Assembly: GCA_013815325.1 (NCBI GenBank) | Contig: JACDGM010000035.1 | Span: forward strand, 1 to 40,334 | DNA: 40,334 nucleotides | Reading direction: 5' to 3' | Source of the DNA: Chthoniobacterales bacterium | GTDB taxonomy: Bacteria; Verrucomicrobiota; Verrucomicrobiia; Chthoniobacterales; UBA10450 | Part shown: piece by piece, positions 8,702-17,703 of the stretch | Layout of the letters: each line of letters opens with the position of its first letter | Numbering within the stretch: position 1 is the first letter of the stretch | Notes under the pieces: model-generated | The model's input: the letters and a program-made list of their open reading frames with translations, nothing else | Databases searched by the model: none | What the model was told of the DNA's origin: nothing | Translations under genes and position numbers: made by a program

Positions 8702-10816
8702 ATGGCGCACGCTCCTAGGAGCAGACCTGCCATTTCACTTCAGTACAAACTCGCCGGCTACCTGAAAGGCGACCTGCTTCGGTCGCTCCTGCTGGTTCTG
8801 CTCGCGGTGGCGGTTCATATACCTGCGTTATCAGGTCAATTGATCTGGGACGACGGCTACCTGGCACAGGAGAACCCTTTCATCAAGAGCCCTCTCTTCA
8901 TCTTCGAAGTTTTTCGCCATTACCTTTTCCTCGATTCCTTCTCTCCGCATTACCGGCCGGTGCAGAACCTCTCTTATATAGTGGATTATTTGTTCTGGAA
9001 TACGAATCCCTACGGTTTTCACCTGACGAATGTCGTGCTCCACGCCGCGAGCGGGCTTCTCCTATATTTCCTCCTCAAGCGACTCTTCCGGACGTTCCTG
9101 CGAAGGCATGGCACCGCCATTGGAGTTGAGGCATCAGTTTCTTCCACGGCTGCTTTCTTTGTGGCACTTCTTTGGGTTGTGCATCCAGTCCACAGCGCGG
9201 CCGTAGATTACATCTCCGGCCGGGCGGATAGCCTTGCGGCACTTCTATCTTGTGCAGGATGGCTGCTATTCCTACAGGCGCGCTCCGCGAAACAGCGCTG
9301 GGCTCGAGGCCTACTCTGGGCCTGTGCCTTACTTTTGGGATTGCTGGCTCTCAGCTCTCGTGAAACTGCCGGTCTCTGGCTGCTTCTTTTCCTTCTCAAT
9401 CATCTTGGATTTGAAAAAACGACGGGCCGACGGGCGAAAACGATCTTGCTTGTTTCTTGTATCTCTCTGTTCGCGGCTTACGTCGGATTACGGCATCTTC
9501 CCGAGCGTCGTTCGGGCCAGGGTGCCGCCAATGAATGGAGCAAACCGGTCCGAGCAGTCCTGATGCTGCGCGCCTTAGGCGACTATGGCCGACTAATGCT
9601 TTTCCCTTCGCATCTGCACATGGAGCGCACCCTTCTAAAAGGATATAACTATCGCGATGAAACGAGTTGGGAGCGTTCGGCAGGAACAGAATATCTTTCC
9701 ATCGGCGGTCTAGCCGTGCTGGCAATTTTGTTGTACGCCTGCAGGCGTCGCGGCCCGGCGCAAAGGCTACGCGTTTTCGGCGCGAGCTGGTTTCTCATCA
9801 GCTACCTGCCCACCTCCAACATTGTAAGTCTCAATGCGACCGTGGCCGAACATTGGCTTTACCTTCCGAGTATAGGGCTACTCATGTTTCTCGCCGGCTG
9901 CGCGCTCGATCTCCCCCTCTGCTGGCGCAAAGGTCTTACGGTCGGCGCCTCCTGTGCGGTTATCGCCCTCAGCGTCCGCAGCGCCATCCGTAGCGCCGAT
10001 TGGGTTAGCCCGGAAACCTTCTATCGAACGACGCTGGCCGAGGGTGGCGCCGGAATGCGTATAACAATCAACCTCGCCTTGATCTACTCGGGCCGTGGTG
10101 AATATGCGAAAGCGGAGGCTCTCTGCCGCCAGGTGCTGGCCGCCATGCCGGACTATCCGATGGCGCGCAATAACCTCGCCCACGTCCTCTCACGGGAAGG
10201 AAGATTAAAGGAAGCTGAGGCTCTTTTTGTCGCGGACAGGAAAGCCGCCGAGCAAGCGCGCAAAGATTCTCCCCGCACCTGGATCGCCGCCTGCAACCTC
10301 GCGCGCCTGCGCCATTTTCAAAAAAATGATCAAGCCGCGTTCGCCATTCTGGACCAGGCGCAGAATGATTACCCTGGGACTTGGGAATTGATCAGCTACA
10401 AGGCCGAATTAGTGCGCGAAAGCAAGGGGCCAGACGCGGCCCTGCGAATGGTTGAAGACTTTGCCCGTGCCAACTGGTGGCATTATGGAGCGGCTGCTGC
10501 GCTCGGCCGGCTTTACGCCCAAAAGGGCGACCTCCCCCGCGCCGAGGCCGCGCTCCGTCATGCCACTTGGCTGGATGTGCATGATGCCGAAGCTCTCAAT
10601 CTCATGGCCTCGATGAGCCTGCGGCAAAATCGTCTCGACGACGCCTACCGGACGCAACGTCGCGCGGTGGCGCGGCAACCCGACCAGCCGCGGCAATACG
10701 CCTTGCTTTCAAATATCCTCGAGAAAATGGCGCGGCCCGCCGAAGCTAAACTTGCCGGCGCCGAGGTGGCCCGCCTCGAAAATCTCGCCCGGCTGAATAG
10801 CTCGCTGGTGAATTAG
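8702..10816 (+). CDS. TMTC-like O-mannosyltransferase-type membrane protein with TPR tail
   Basis: A protein of about 704 residues. I choose ATG 8702 because AGGGAG lies about seven bases upstream; ATG 8669 in the same frame would add 11 residues. The N-terminal half has about ten membrane helices, with the GT-C catalytic loop LIWDDGYL (Asp50-Asp51) and the family segments YRPVQNLSY, HLTNVVLHA and VVHPVHSAAVDYISGRADS. These are typical of TMTC-like proteins, which in eukaryotes O-mannosylate secreted and adhesion proteins. Residues from about 450 are TPR repeats (MARNNLAHVLSREGRLKEAEA and later units). It follows the twin pilins and mirrors the other GT-C/TPR protein on their far side, so pilin glycosylation is an attractive but unproven role. 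Confidence 0.8.
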   Translation: MAHAPRSRPAISLQYKLAGYLKGDLLRSLLLVLLAVAVHIPALSGQLIWDDGYLAQENPFIKSPLFIFEVFRHYLFLDSFSPHYRPVQNLSYIVDYLFWNTNPYGFHLTNVVLHAASGLLLYFLLKRLFRTFLRRHGTAIGVEASVSSTAAFFVALLWVVHPVHSAAVDYISGRADSLAALLSCAGWLLFLQARSAKQRWARGLLWACALLLGLLALSSRETAGLWLLLFLLNHLGFEKTTGRRAKTILLVSCISLFAAYVGLRHLPERRSGQGAANEWSKPVRAVLMLRALGDYGRLMLFPSHLHMERTLLKGYNYRDETSWERSAGTEYLSIGGLAVLAILLYACRRRGPAQRLRVFGASWFLISYLPTSNIVSLNATVAEHWLYLPSIGLLMFLAGCALDLPLCWRKGLTVGASCAVIALSVRSAIRSADWVSPETFYRTTLAEGGAGMRITINLALIYSGRGEYAKAEALCRQVLAAMPDYPMARNNLAHVLSREGRLKEAEALFVADRKAAEQARKDSPRTWIAACNLARLRHFQKNDQAAFAILDQAQNDYPGTWELISYKAELVRESKGPDAALRMVEDFARANWWHYGAAAALGRLYAQKGDLPRAEAALRHATWLDVHDAEALNLMASMSLRQNRLDDAYRTQRRAVARQPDQPRQYALLSNILEKMARPAEAKLAGAEVARLENLARLNSSLVN

Positions 10817-10837
10817 TGTTCTGTGTAGGAGACGCGA

Positions 10838-10908
10838 CTGCGAACGCTCCGTCGTCGACAGCTCGCAAATTCGACCCGGCCGCCGTTAATTGACAGAGCG
10901 GTTCGCAG
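10838..10908 (+). other. Imperfect inverted repeat before ilvC
   Basis: CTGCGAACGCTC (10838-10849) and GAGCGGTTCGCAG (10896-10908) are complementary apart from one bulged base, with a 46-base loop. It lies between the TMTC-like gene and ilvC. It could be a terminator or a leader structure; there is no U-run. Confidence 0.35.
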
Positions 10909-10936
10909 CACTACCATCGGCGGCGTTTCCCGCGGT

Positions 10937-11938
10937 ATGGCTGCTAAAATTTTCAGCGATAAAGAAGCCGATCTTCGTCCGCTCCTCGATAAGACCTGCG
11001 CGGTCATCGGTTTTGGCGCGCAAGGCCGCGCCCACGCGCTCAATCTGCGCGACAGCGGTGTGCCCGTAGTCGTCGGACTGCCGGCAAAAAGCCAATCTCG
11101 CACCGCCGCGCGCTTAGCCAGACTCCGCCTAACGACCACGGCCGCCGCGGTCCGCCGCGCGCAGATCATTTTCCTCGCACTGCCGGACACGAAGATGGGG
11201 GAAATTTATGAAGCCGAAATCGCGCCGGTTCTGCGCCCGGGGCAGATGCTGCTTTTTGCGCACGGCTTCGCCATTCACTACCGGACGATCATCCCGCCTA
11301 ACGATGTTGATGTTGTGATGGTCGCGCCGAAGGGACTCGGGCCGATGGTGCGCACGCAGTTCGTCGAGGGCAAAGGCGTGCCCTGCGTTTTCGCGGTGCA
11401 GCAGGATGCGACCGGTCGCGCCCGACAACTCGCGCTCGCTTACGCCAAAGCCATCGGCGGGACGCGTGCGGGAGCCATCGAGACGACTTTCCGCGAGGAA
11501 ACCGAAGCCGACTTATTTGCGGAACAGGCGGTCCTGTGCGGCGGCATGAGCGCGCTCGTGACAGCGGGATTCGAGACCTTGGTCCAGGCCGGCTATCAAC
11601 CGGAGATGGCCTACTTCGAATGCCTGCACGAATTGAAATTTATCGTCGATCTGATGCATCGCACCGGTATCGCCGGGATGCGCCAACGCATCTCGGAGAC
11701 GGCGAAATGGGGCGACGTGACCGTTGGCCCGGAGATCATCGACGCTGGGGTCAAGGTGCGAATGCAGGAAGTGCTGAAAAAAATTCAAAGTGGAAAATTT
11801 GCGCGGCAATGGCTGCGCGAAGCGGCCACCGGAAGAAAGCAGTACGAGCAGCTCCTCGCGCAGGGAGAGGCGCAGTCGATTGAGCAAGTGGGCGAGCGGC
11901 TCCGCAGGTTGATGCCCTGGTTGCACGAAAACCCCTAA
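10937..11938 (+). CDS. ilvC: Ketol-acid reductoisomerase (class I)
   Basis: A 333-residue enzyme that converts 2-acetolactate and 2-aceto-2-hydroxybutyrate to the dihydroxy acids of valine, leucine and isoleucine synthesis, using NADPH and Mg2+. It has the Rossmann loop GFGAQGRAHALNLRDSG (25-41), APKGLGPMVR, the Mg-binding motif EETEADLFAEQ, and FECLHELKFIVD in the knotted C-terminal domain. The length is that of class I enzymes. It stands alone here, without ilvB or ilvN. No strong ribosome site is visible before ATG 10937. Three copies of CCTAACGA lie in the gene (11128, 11297, 11934), and the last supplies the TAA stop codon. Confidence 0.95.
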   Translation: MAAKIFSDKEADLRPLLDKTCAVIGFGAQGRAHALNLRDSGVPVVVGLPAKSQSRTAARLARLRLTTTAAAVRRAQIIFLALPDTKMGEIYEAEIAPVLRPGQMLLFAHGFAIHYRTIIPPNDVDVVMVAPKGLGPMVRTQFVEGKGVPCVFAVQQDATGRARQLALAYAKAIGGTRAGAIETTFREETEADLFAEQAVLCGGMSALVTAGFETLVQAGYQPEMAYFECLHELKFIVDLMHRTGIAGMRQRISETAKWGDVTVGPEIIDAGVKVRMQEVLKKIQSGKFARQWLREAATGRKQYEQLLAQGEAQSIEQVGERLRRLMPWLHENP

Positions 11939-11945
11939 CGAGCGC

Positions 11946-14390
11946 CTATTCCTCCCAGAGAAAATGTTCGAGCCGCAGCTGCGTCAGCCGCGTTTTCGCC
12001 TCGTCGCTGCGCGGGCCACCGACCGCCGCAAGTTTGCGATAGACCGCCACCGCCGATTTCCAGTCGCTCGCTTCTTCGAGCAGATGCGCCGCGCTAAAAC
12101 CGGCTTTGTAAAACCAGAAAAATTCGTGTTGCCGCTGCGGTTGTGCGCCTTCTTCCAGGACCGTGTAGTAGGTCGTTAGGGCGGCCGCCTTGTCGTTTAG
12201 TTTTTCGAGCGCTTTCCCCTGTTTGAACTCCGCTTGGTTACGCCAATGCGCCGGCACCCCCGGCTCGTTTGCCAGCTGCTGAAAGAGATCGATCGCGCGC
12301 CGATAGTTCTGCGACTCCGCCGCGCCCATCTCGTAAAACACATCGCCCTTGCCGCAGAGCGCTTCGCGCCGTTCCGGCGGCTTCGCCTCGTTCTTCAAGA
12401 CCTCTTCATAAATCGCGAGCGCGTCGGCGTTCTTCCCAAGCCGCCGCTCGATGGCGGCTTCTTCGTTGCGCGCCGCCCATTTCAAATCGCCGTTTAATTT
12501 CACGACCTGATCGAGCAGGGCGAGCGCGTGATCGAGCGACTCCGCGCCCATGCTCGACATGGCGGAGCGCGCCGCGAAAAAGAGCGCTTTCTCCGTTAGG
12601 TCGGCGTCCGGATTCTGTTGCGCGAGCAGTTCGAATTGGGTCTGGGCGTTGGCAAAATCCTGCCGACGAAAATACGCTTCCGCCAATTTCATCCGCACTT
12701 CCGCTGTGAAAGGCGAGCCCGAATGCCGCTGCAAAAAAGCCGTCGCCACCAAGATCACTTGCGACTCGTCTTTGGCAGGAGCCGCATCGTTCAACCAGAT
12801 CTCTAGATAATCCGCGCGCTCGATCGCCGCGGGAGTCGGACTGCCTTGCCGCGCCCGCGCCAAATCCTGGCGGGCCGTTTCCATGTCCGGTTTGGGCGCG
12901 TGAAAAGCGAGCTCCGCCAAAGCCACCCACGCTTCTGAAACGCGCGGGTTCTTAGGGAAATCGCGAATGAAATTCTGAAGCGAGGCCGCCGCCGCCGCTT
13001 TCCCTTGCGCCGCCTGCACTGACCCTTTCTCGAGCAGAAGATCGGCCTGCCCGGTCTGCTTTGCCGGGTCGTTGCTGATCTGCCGATAATCGTTAGCAAA
13101 TCTGTCCGTACGATCGAGCCGCAGCCAGCAGAGGGCGGCGTTGAAAAGCGCTTGGTTCGCGAAGGCCGGAACGTCGTGCGCGATTTGCTCAAAGATCGGC
13201 GCCGCCGCTTCGAGACGTCCCGCGCGATAATTTGCCCCAGCAGTCAGCCAGGCAGCCTGTTGCGCGAACGCGGGCGCGGGATTAAGCCGGCGGGCCGCTT
13301 CCCCCGCCTCGATCGCCGCCGCCCATTGTCGATCCGCCAAAAGCAGGCGGGCCAGCTCGAGCTGCGCCTGGCCTAACGATGGTAACTGCACTCTGCTCGC
13401 GCGCAGGCGGGTCAGATTTTTGATCGCCCTGTCGCGATCGCCGGCCCGCAGCTGGCTCCGCGCCAGATACCATTGCGCGAGGACGCGCCGCGGCTCCGTC
13501 CGATCGCGGCTCCATCGCTCCAACTCGTTAGGCGAAGGTTTTTGCTCCGCTTGATAAAGCTCGTCGAGCTTCGCGAAAACCGCGGGAAGCGCGGAATCAG
13601 TCGGGTGATGCTCGACGAAATCTTCGAGCACGTCGTCACCCTGTTCCGCCGTTCTTCCTTGCAGGTGCGCGTCCGCGATGGCGCAGAGTGTCGCGACGAG
13701 GAGCGCATGCGAAACGCCCTCGGGCTTCTGCAAAATGACGAACAAAACCTCCACCGCCCGGTCGTAATGGCCTTCCGCTGATTGAATGCGCCCAAAAAGG
13801 TAGCGCCGCTCATTGCGCTCGCCGGTTTGCTCCGGTTTGAGGGAGCGCAGGAGATGATCGGCCTCGACCAGATCCCCCCGATCGATCAGCAACTCCGCCG
13901 TGCCTAACGTTGCCCGGACGTGCCACTGTGAGTCCTGCTGGAGCGACTTCAGAACCCGCAGCGCCGCCTTCGGTTGACCGAGCGCGCGAAAAGACTGCGC
14001 CTCACCGAAAGCTGCGTCCGCCCGCAGCGGCCCCTGCGCCCGGGCGCTCACCTCGGCGTAGAGCGGGCCTGCTTCCTCCCAACGGTAAAGGGCCGCCAAT
14101 GCCTGGGCTTTCCAGAAAAGAGCCGGCAAATTGTTCGTTAGGCCCGAGTCCGTCGCGACCTTCAGAGCCTCACCTGGACGGTTCGCACGCACGAGTGCTT
14201 CGGTCAGTTTTGTTTTCGCGATCAATTGTTCCGCGGCGGATAATTTTTGCGCGAGCAGGTTTTGTAGACGCTCGACCGCGACTCCCGGCACGCCCTCGGC
14301 GAGCGGGCGGATGGCGTCGTCGAGCGTGAGCCCCGGCGCCGCCGTGCCTAACGAAGCCGCGAGCAGAAGCAGGATGAGCGTTTGCTTCAT
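11946..14390 (-). CDS. Secreted TPR-repeat protein
   Basis: An 814-residue protein. The start is placed at ATG 14390 ([20 protein letters not shown]), which begins a clear signal peptide and overlaps the uvrA stop as ATGA; the frame is open further upstream but has no such start. The mature part is almost entirely alpha-helical TPR-like repeats, for example LGTAELLIDRGDLVEADHLL, LKLAEAYFRRQDFANAQTQF-like units and AIERRLGKNADALAIYEEVL. It probably acts as a periplasmic scaffold, as in YbgF/BamD-like or Tol/Pal-linked TPR proteins, but no enzymatic domain is visible. It carries eight CCTAAC-type words in both orientations. Translational coupling to uvrA appears to be lineage context rather than functional evidence. 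Confidence 0.8.
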   Translation of the reverse strand: MKQTLILLLLAASLGTAAPGLTLDDAIRPLAEGVPGVAVERLQNLLAQKLSAAEQLIAKTKLTEALVRANRPGEALKVATDSGLTNNLPALFWKAQALAALYRWEEAGPLYAEVSARAQGPLRADAAFGEAQSFRALGQPKAALRVLKSLQQDSQWHVRATLGTAELLIDRGDLVEADHLLRSLKPEQTGERNERRYLFGRIQSAEGHYDRAVEVLFVILQKPEGVSHALLVATLCAIADAHLQGRTAEQGDDVLEDFVEHHPTDSALPAVFAKLDELYQAEQKPSPNELERWSRDRTEPRRVLAQWYLARSQLRAGDRDRAIKNLTRLRASRVQLPSLGQAQLELARLLLADRQWAAAIEAGEAARRLNPAPAFAQQAAWLTAGANYRAGRLEAAAPIFEQIAHDVPAFANQALFNAALCWLRLDRTDRFANDYRQISNDPAKQTGQADLLLEKGSVQAAQGKAAAAASLQNFIRDFPKNPRVSEAWVALAELAFHAPKPDMETARQDLARARQGSPTPAAIERADYLEIWLNDAAPAKDESQVILVATAFLQRHSGSPFTAEVRMKLAEAYFRRQDFANAQTQFELLAQQNPDADLTEKALFFAARSAMSSMGAESLDHALALLDQVVKLNGDLKWAARNEEAAIERRLGKNADALAIYEEVLKNEAKPPERREALCGKGDVFYEMGAAESQNYRRAIDLFQQLANEPGVPAHWRNQAEFKQGKALEKLNDKAAALTTYYTVLEEGAQPQRQHEFFWFYKAGFSAAHLLEEASDWKSAVAVYRKLAAVGGPRSDEAKTRLTQLRLEHFLWEE

Positions 14391-17290
14391 TTGCCTAACA
14401 ACGGCCGGAGATGCTCGCCAGTGTAGCTCCCTCTTGCCTGGGCGATCTGCTCGGGCGTGCCTTGGGCGACGATTTCGCCTCCGCCCGCGCCCCCCTCCGG
14501 GCCGAGATCGATCACCCAGTCGGCGCATTTGATCATCTCCAGGTTGTGCTCGATCACGAGCAGCGTGTTGCCCGCGTCGCGCAGTTTCATGAGGACCTGG
14601 AGGAGCTTCTCGATGTCGGCAAAGTGCAGCCCGGTCGTCGGTTCGTCGAGAATGTAGAGAGTGCGACCGGTGGCTTTTTTGGCCAGCTCAGTGGCGAGTT
14701 TTACCCGTTGCGCTTCGCCGCCGGAAAGCGTCGTCGCCGCCTGGCCGAGCCGCAAATAGCCGAGGCCGACATCCTGCAAGGCGCTCAACTTGTCCGCCAC
14801 GCTCGGGACGTTGCGGAAAAAACGCGACGCTTCATCGACTGGCATGGCGAGCACATCGGCGATGTTCTTGCCTTTGAAGGTAATCTCCAGCGTCTCGCGG
14901 TTGTAGCGTTTGCCCTGGCAGATTTCGCAGACGGCGTAGGCATCGGCGAGGAAGTGCATCTCGATTTTGATGAGCCCGTCGCCCTGACAATTTTCGCAAC
15001 GGCCGCCTTTGACGTTGAAGCTGAAACGCCCCGCGCTGTAACCGCGAATGCGGGAGGCCGGCAACTGGCTGAAGAGCTCGCGGATCGGGGTGAACGCGCC
15101 GGTGTAGGTGACGGGATTGGAGCGCGGCGTCCGGCCGATCGCGCTTTGATCGATGATGATCGCCTTGTCGATCTGGTCCAGACCATAGATGGCGCGATGC
15201 TCGCCCGGCTTGTCTTTGGAATTGTAAAAATGACGAAAGAGAGCGCGCCGCAAGATGTCGTCAACCAGCGTTGATTTGCCGCTCCCCGAAACGCCGGCGA
15301 TGCAGGTGAGGCAGCCTAACGGGAACGCCGCGGTCAGGTTTTTGAGATTGTTTTCCGTCGCGCCGACGATCGTGAGCCAACCCTCGGAAGAAGAGTTGAT
15401 GGCTGGTGGTTGATGGTTGATGGAGCGCGGCGCGACGCGCTGACGCGGGATGGCGATTTTTGAACGGCCGGAGAGATAGGCGGCGGTGGGAGAATTTTTC
15501 GCCTCGAGAATTTCGGCGAGCGTTCCTTCGGCGACGATCTCACCGCCGCGCGGACCGGCGCCCGGCCCGAGATCGAGGATGTGATCGGCCGCGCGAATCG
15601 TCTCTTCGTCGTGCTCGACGACGATGACGGAATTCCCGAGGTCACGCAGCCGGCGCAAGGTGCGAATAAGGCGCGCGTTGTCGCGTTGGTGCAGACCGAT
15701 GCTCGGTTCGTCGAGGACGTAGAGCACGCCGGCCAGGCCCGAGCCAATCTGTGTGGCGAGCCGGATGCGTTGCGCTTCGCCGCCGGACAAGGTGCCGCTT
15801 TCGCGATTGAGCGTGAGATAATCGAGACCAACCTCGAGGAGAAATTCCAGCCGCGACGAAATCTCGTGCAGCACTTCGGAGACGATCGCACGTTGGTTTT
15901 CCGGGAGATCAATTTGCCTAACGAACTCTGAAGCGGCCGCGATCGTGAGCTCGCAGAACTGGTGAATGTTGAGCTCGCGCCCGCTCAGCCGCTTGATCGT
16001 GACGGCCAGAATCTCGGGCTTGAGCCTCGCGCCATGACAGACCTGGCAGGTTGCGCGATTCATGAAGGCGCGAATGCGAGTGCGGGTGAATTCGCTCTCG
16101 GTTTCTTCGTAGAGACGTTGCAGTTGCGGCACCAGCCCTTCGAACGGCCGCGCGGTTTTGGCGGCGCGACCGTTGCCGCCGCCGAAGCTCATCTCGATCA
16201 GCTGGTCGCCGGTGCCGAAGAGGAGGGCTTTCTTGAAATTCTCCGGCAGGTCTTCGTAGGGAATGATATCTGCGACTTCGAAATGCCTAACGAGCGCGTT
16301 TTGCAGGCCACGATAATAAGCCTTCATTCGCTTCGTGCCGCGGCGCCACGGGACGATCGCGCCGTCAGCGAGAGATTTCGAAGCGTCGGTGATCATGAGC
16401 TCCGGATCGAGCACCGGCTGGGTGCCGAGACCGTGACAGGCCGGACAGGCGCCGAGATGGCTATTGAAAGAGAAATGCTTCGGGGTGAGCTGGCCTAACG
16501 AGAAATTGGTGTCGGGGTTGCCGTAATCGGTAGAGTAACGAACTTCGGCGTCCCCAGATTCGCCCCCGCCACGAAGGACAACGAGCCGGTTGTTGCCCCA
16601 TTTCAACGCCGTCTCGACCGAATCCGCCAGCCGCGAGCGGATCCCTTCGCGGATGACGAGCCGATCCACCACCGCTTCAATCGTGTGCCGCGCGTTCTTT
16701 TTCAGCCGGATCGGCTCCGTTCGGCCGAGCTCGAGGATTTCTCCATCCACTCGGATGCGGACGAAGCCTTCGCGCTTGACTTTCTCGACCACGTCGCGGA
16801 ATTCGCCGCTTTGGCTGCGCACAAGTGGCGCGAGCAAGATCACTTTCGTCTCCGCCGGATATTCGAGAATCCGATCGACGATCTGCTGCGCCGTTTGCCG
16901 GAAAATCGGCTGCCCGGTGACAGGATCGTGCGGCTGCCCGACGGCGGAATAAAGGACGCGCAGGTAATCGTAAATCTCGGTCGTGGTCGCAATGATAGAG
17001 CGCGGATTGGTCCCGGCCGTGCGCTGCTCGATCGCGATCGCAGGGGAGAGACCTTCGATGAAATCCACCTCCGGCTTCTCCATTTGGTCGAGGAATTGCC
17101 GCGCATAAGCAGAGAGGCTTTCGACGTAGCGCCGCTGGCCTTCGGCATAGAGGGTGTCGAAAGCGAGCGACGACTTTCCGGACCCGCTCATGCCCGTGAT
17201 GACGACCAGTTTTTCCCTGGGAATCTCGACGTGGAGATTCTTGAGATTGTGCTGGCGCGCCCCACTGATCTTGATAGTTTTTGCAGGCAT
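14387..17290 (-). CDS. uvrA: Excinuclease ABC subunit A
   Basis: A 967-residue damage-recognition ATPase of nucleotide excision repair, which loads UvrB. Both ABC halves are intact: Walker [10 protein letters not shown] (33-41) and GVSGSGKST, and signatures LSGGEAQR in each half, followed by [11 protein letters not shown] and [11 protein letters not shown]. The C-terminal zinc module has the pairs CENC and CEIC. The N-terminal half has CPAC (282-285), but the usual partner Cys pair about 25 residues earlier is replaced by a YSTDYGNPD segment, so this zinc site looks incomplete. A low-complexity linker ([10 protein letters not shown]) is encoded by a heptamer repeat at 15395-15423. The start at ATG 17290 matches the conserved N-terminus. 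Confidence 0.97.
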   Translation of the reverse strand: MPAKTIKISGARQHNLKNLHVEIPREKLVVITGMSGSGKSSLAFDTLYAEGQRRYVESLSAYARQFLDQMEKPEVDFIEGLSPAIAIEQRTAGTNPRSIIATTTEIYDYLRVLYSAVGQPHDPVTGQPIFRQTAQQIVDRILEYPAETKVILLAPLVRSQSGEFRDVVEKVKREGFVRIRVDGEILELGRTEPIRLKKNARHTIEAVVDRLVIREGIRSRLADSVETALKWGNNRLVVLRGGGESGDAEVRYSTDYGNPDTNFSLGQLTPKHFSFNSHLGACPACHGLGTQPVLDPELMITDASKSLADGAIVPWRRGTKRMKAYYRGLQNALVRHFEVADIIPYEDLPENFKKALLFGTGDQLIEMSFGGGNGRAAKTARPFEGLVPQLQRLYEETESEFTRTRIRAFMNRATCQVCHGARLKPEILAVTIKRLSGRELNIHQFCELTIAAASEFVRQIDLPENQRAIVSEVLHEISSRLEFLLEVGLDYLTLNRESGTLSGGEAQRIRLATQIGSGLAGVLYVLDEPSIGLHQRDNARLIRTLRRLRDLGNSVIVVEHDEETIRAADHILDLGPGAGPRGGEIVAEGTLAEILEAKNSPTAAYLSGRSKIAIPRQRVAPRSINHQPPAINSSSEGWLTIVGATENNLKNLTAAFPLGCLTCIAGVSGSGKSTLVDDILRRALFRHFYNSKDKPGEHRAIYGLDQIDKAIIIDQSAIGRTPRSNPVTYTGAFTPIRELFSQLPASRIRGYSAGRFSFNVKGGRCENCQGDGLIKIEMHFLADAYAVCEICQGKRYNRETLEITFKGKNIADVLAMPVDEASRFFRNVPSVADKLSALQDVGLGYLRLGQAATTLSGGEAQRVKLATELAKKATGRTLYILDEPTTGLHFADIEKLLQVLMKLRDAGNTLLVIEHNLEMIKCADWVIDLGPEGGAGGGEIVAQGTPEQIAQARGSYTGEHLRPLLGK
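15395..15423 (-). repeat. Tandem heptamer repeat inside uvrA
   Basis: Read on the minus strand, about four units of ATCAACC (one degenerate, ACCAGCC) run in tandem and encode the linker INHQPPAIN between the two ABC halves. Seven is not a multiple of three, so a change of one unit would shift the frame. Confidence 0.7.
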
Positions 17291-17358
17291 CGGGCGGGGT
17301 TTTCCGAACCTTTAAGTCAAGCACACCCGACCACCTTCTCCAGCGAATTTGCCCTTTT

Positions 17359-17601
17359 ATGACTGAGCCCAGCCCGACCATTCCGCCGGAAGAAATTGCT
17401 CAGTTGCAGAAGAAATTCAGCGAGATCAAGCATTCCATAAACAACGCCTTGGCGGTCATGATGGCGCTCTCGGAAATGTCGCAGCGCCGGCCCGACTACG
17501 CTGAAAAACTGGCCAGCACGGTGCTCGCGAAAGCGCCGCAGATCGTGACCAGCCTGCAGGAATTCACGCAAGCCTTGAACGAAAAAGCCGGGGCGAAGTA
17601 A
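17359..17601 (+). CDS. Small hypothetical protein with H-box-like helix
   Basis: An 80-residue protein starting at ATG 17359; upstream in-frame codons overlap the uvrA promoter side and are unlikely to be coding. It is predicted all-helical. The segment IKHSINNALAVMMALSEM resembles the histidine-containing H-box of sensor-kinase DHp domains (H-x-x-N-N-x-L), but there is no ATPase domain. It may be a DHp-like dimerisation or phosphotransfer fragment, or simply a coiled-coil protein. It is divergent from uvrA (68 bases apart) and convergent with the glycosyltransferase at 17700. Its TAA stop lies in an inverted repeat. I do not recognise the family. Confidence 0.65.
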   Translation: MTEPSPTIPPEEIAQLQKKFSEIKHSINNALAVMMALSEMSQRRPDYAEKLASTVLAKAPQIVTSLQEFTQALNEKAGAK

Positions 17602-17703
17602 CACAGGCAGCCTGCCTGTCGTGTAGATCGGACTTCCAGCCCGGTCGCTTTTTTCAAACAGCAGGCAAGATGCTCGACCTAACAGGCTGGAAGCCTGTGT
17701 TAC
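17598..17703. repeat. Inverted repeat containing both stop codons of convergent genes
   Basis: GTAACACAGGC (17598-17608) and GCCTGTGTTAC (17693-17703) are perfect 11-base complements. Inner partial copies (cagcctgcctg, aacaggctgg) suggest a REP-like element or bidirectional terminator. The TAA of the upstream + gene and the TAA of the - gene both lie within the arms. Confidence 0.7.

Noticed and set aside
14411-15274. Long open frame on the + strand within uvrA
   Set aside because: It is antisense to conserved UvrA sequence; its residues mirror GC-rich codon structure and show no domain.
16685-17362. 225-codon + strand frame over the start of uvrA
   Set aside because: Shadow of uvrA, with no family features.
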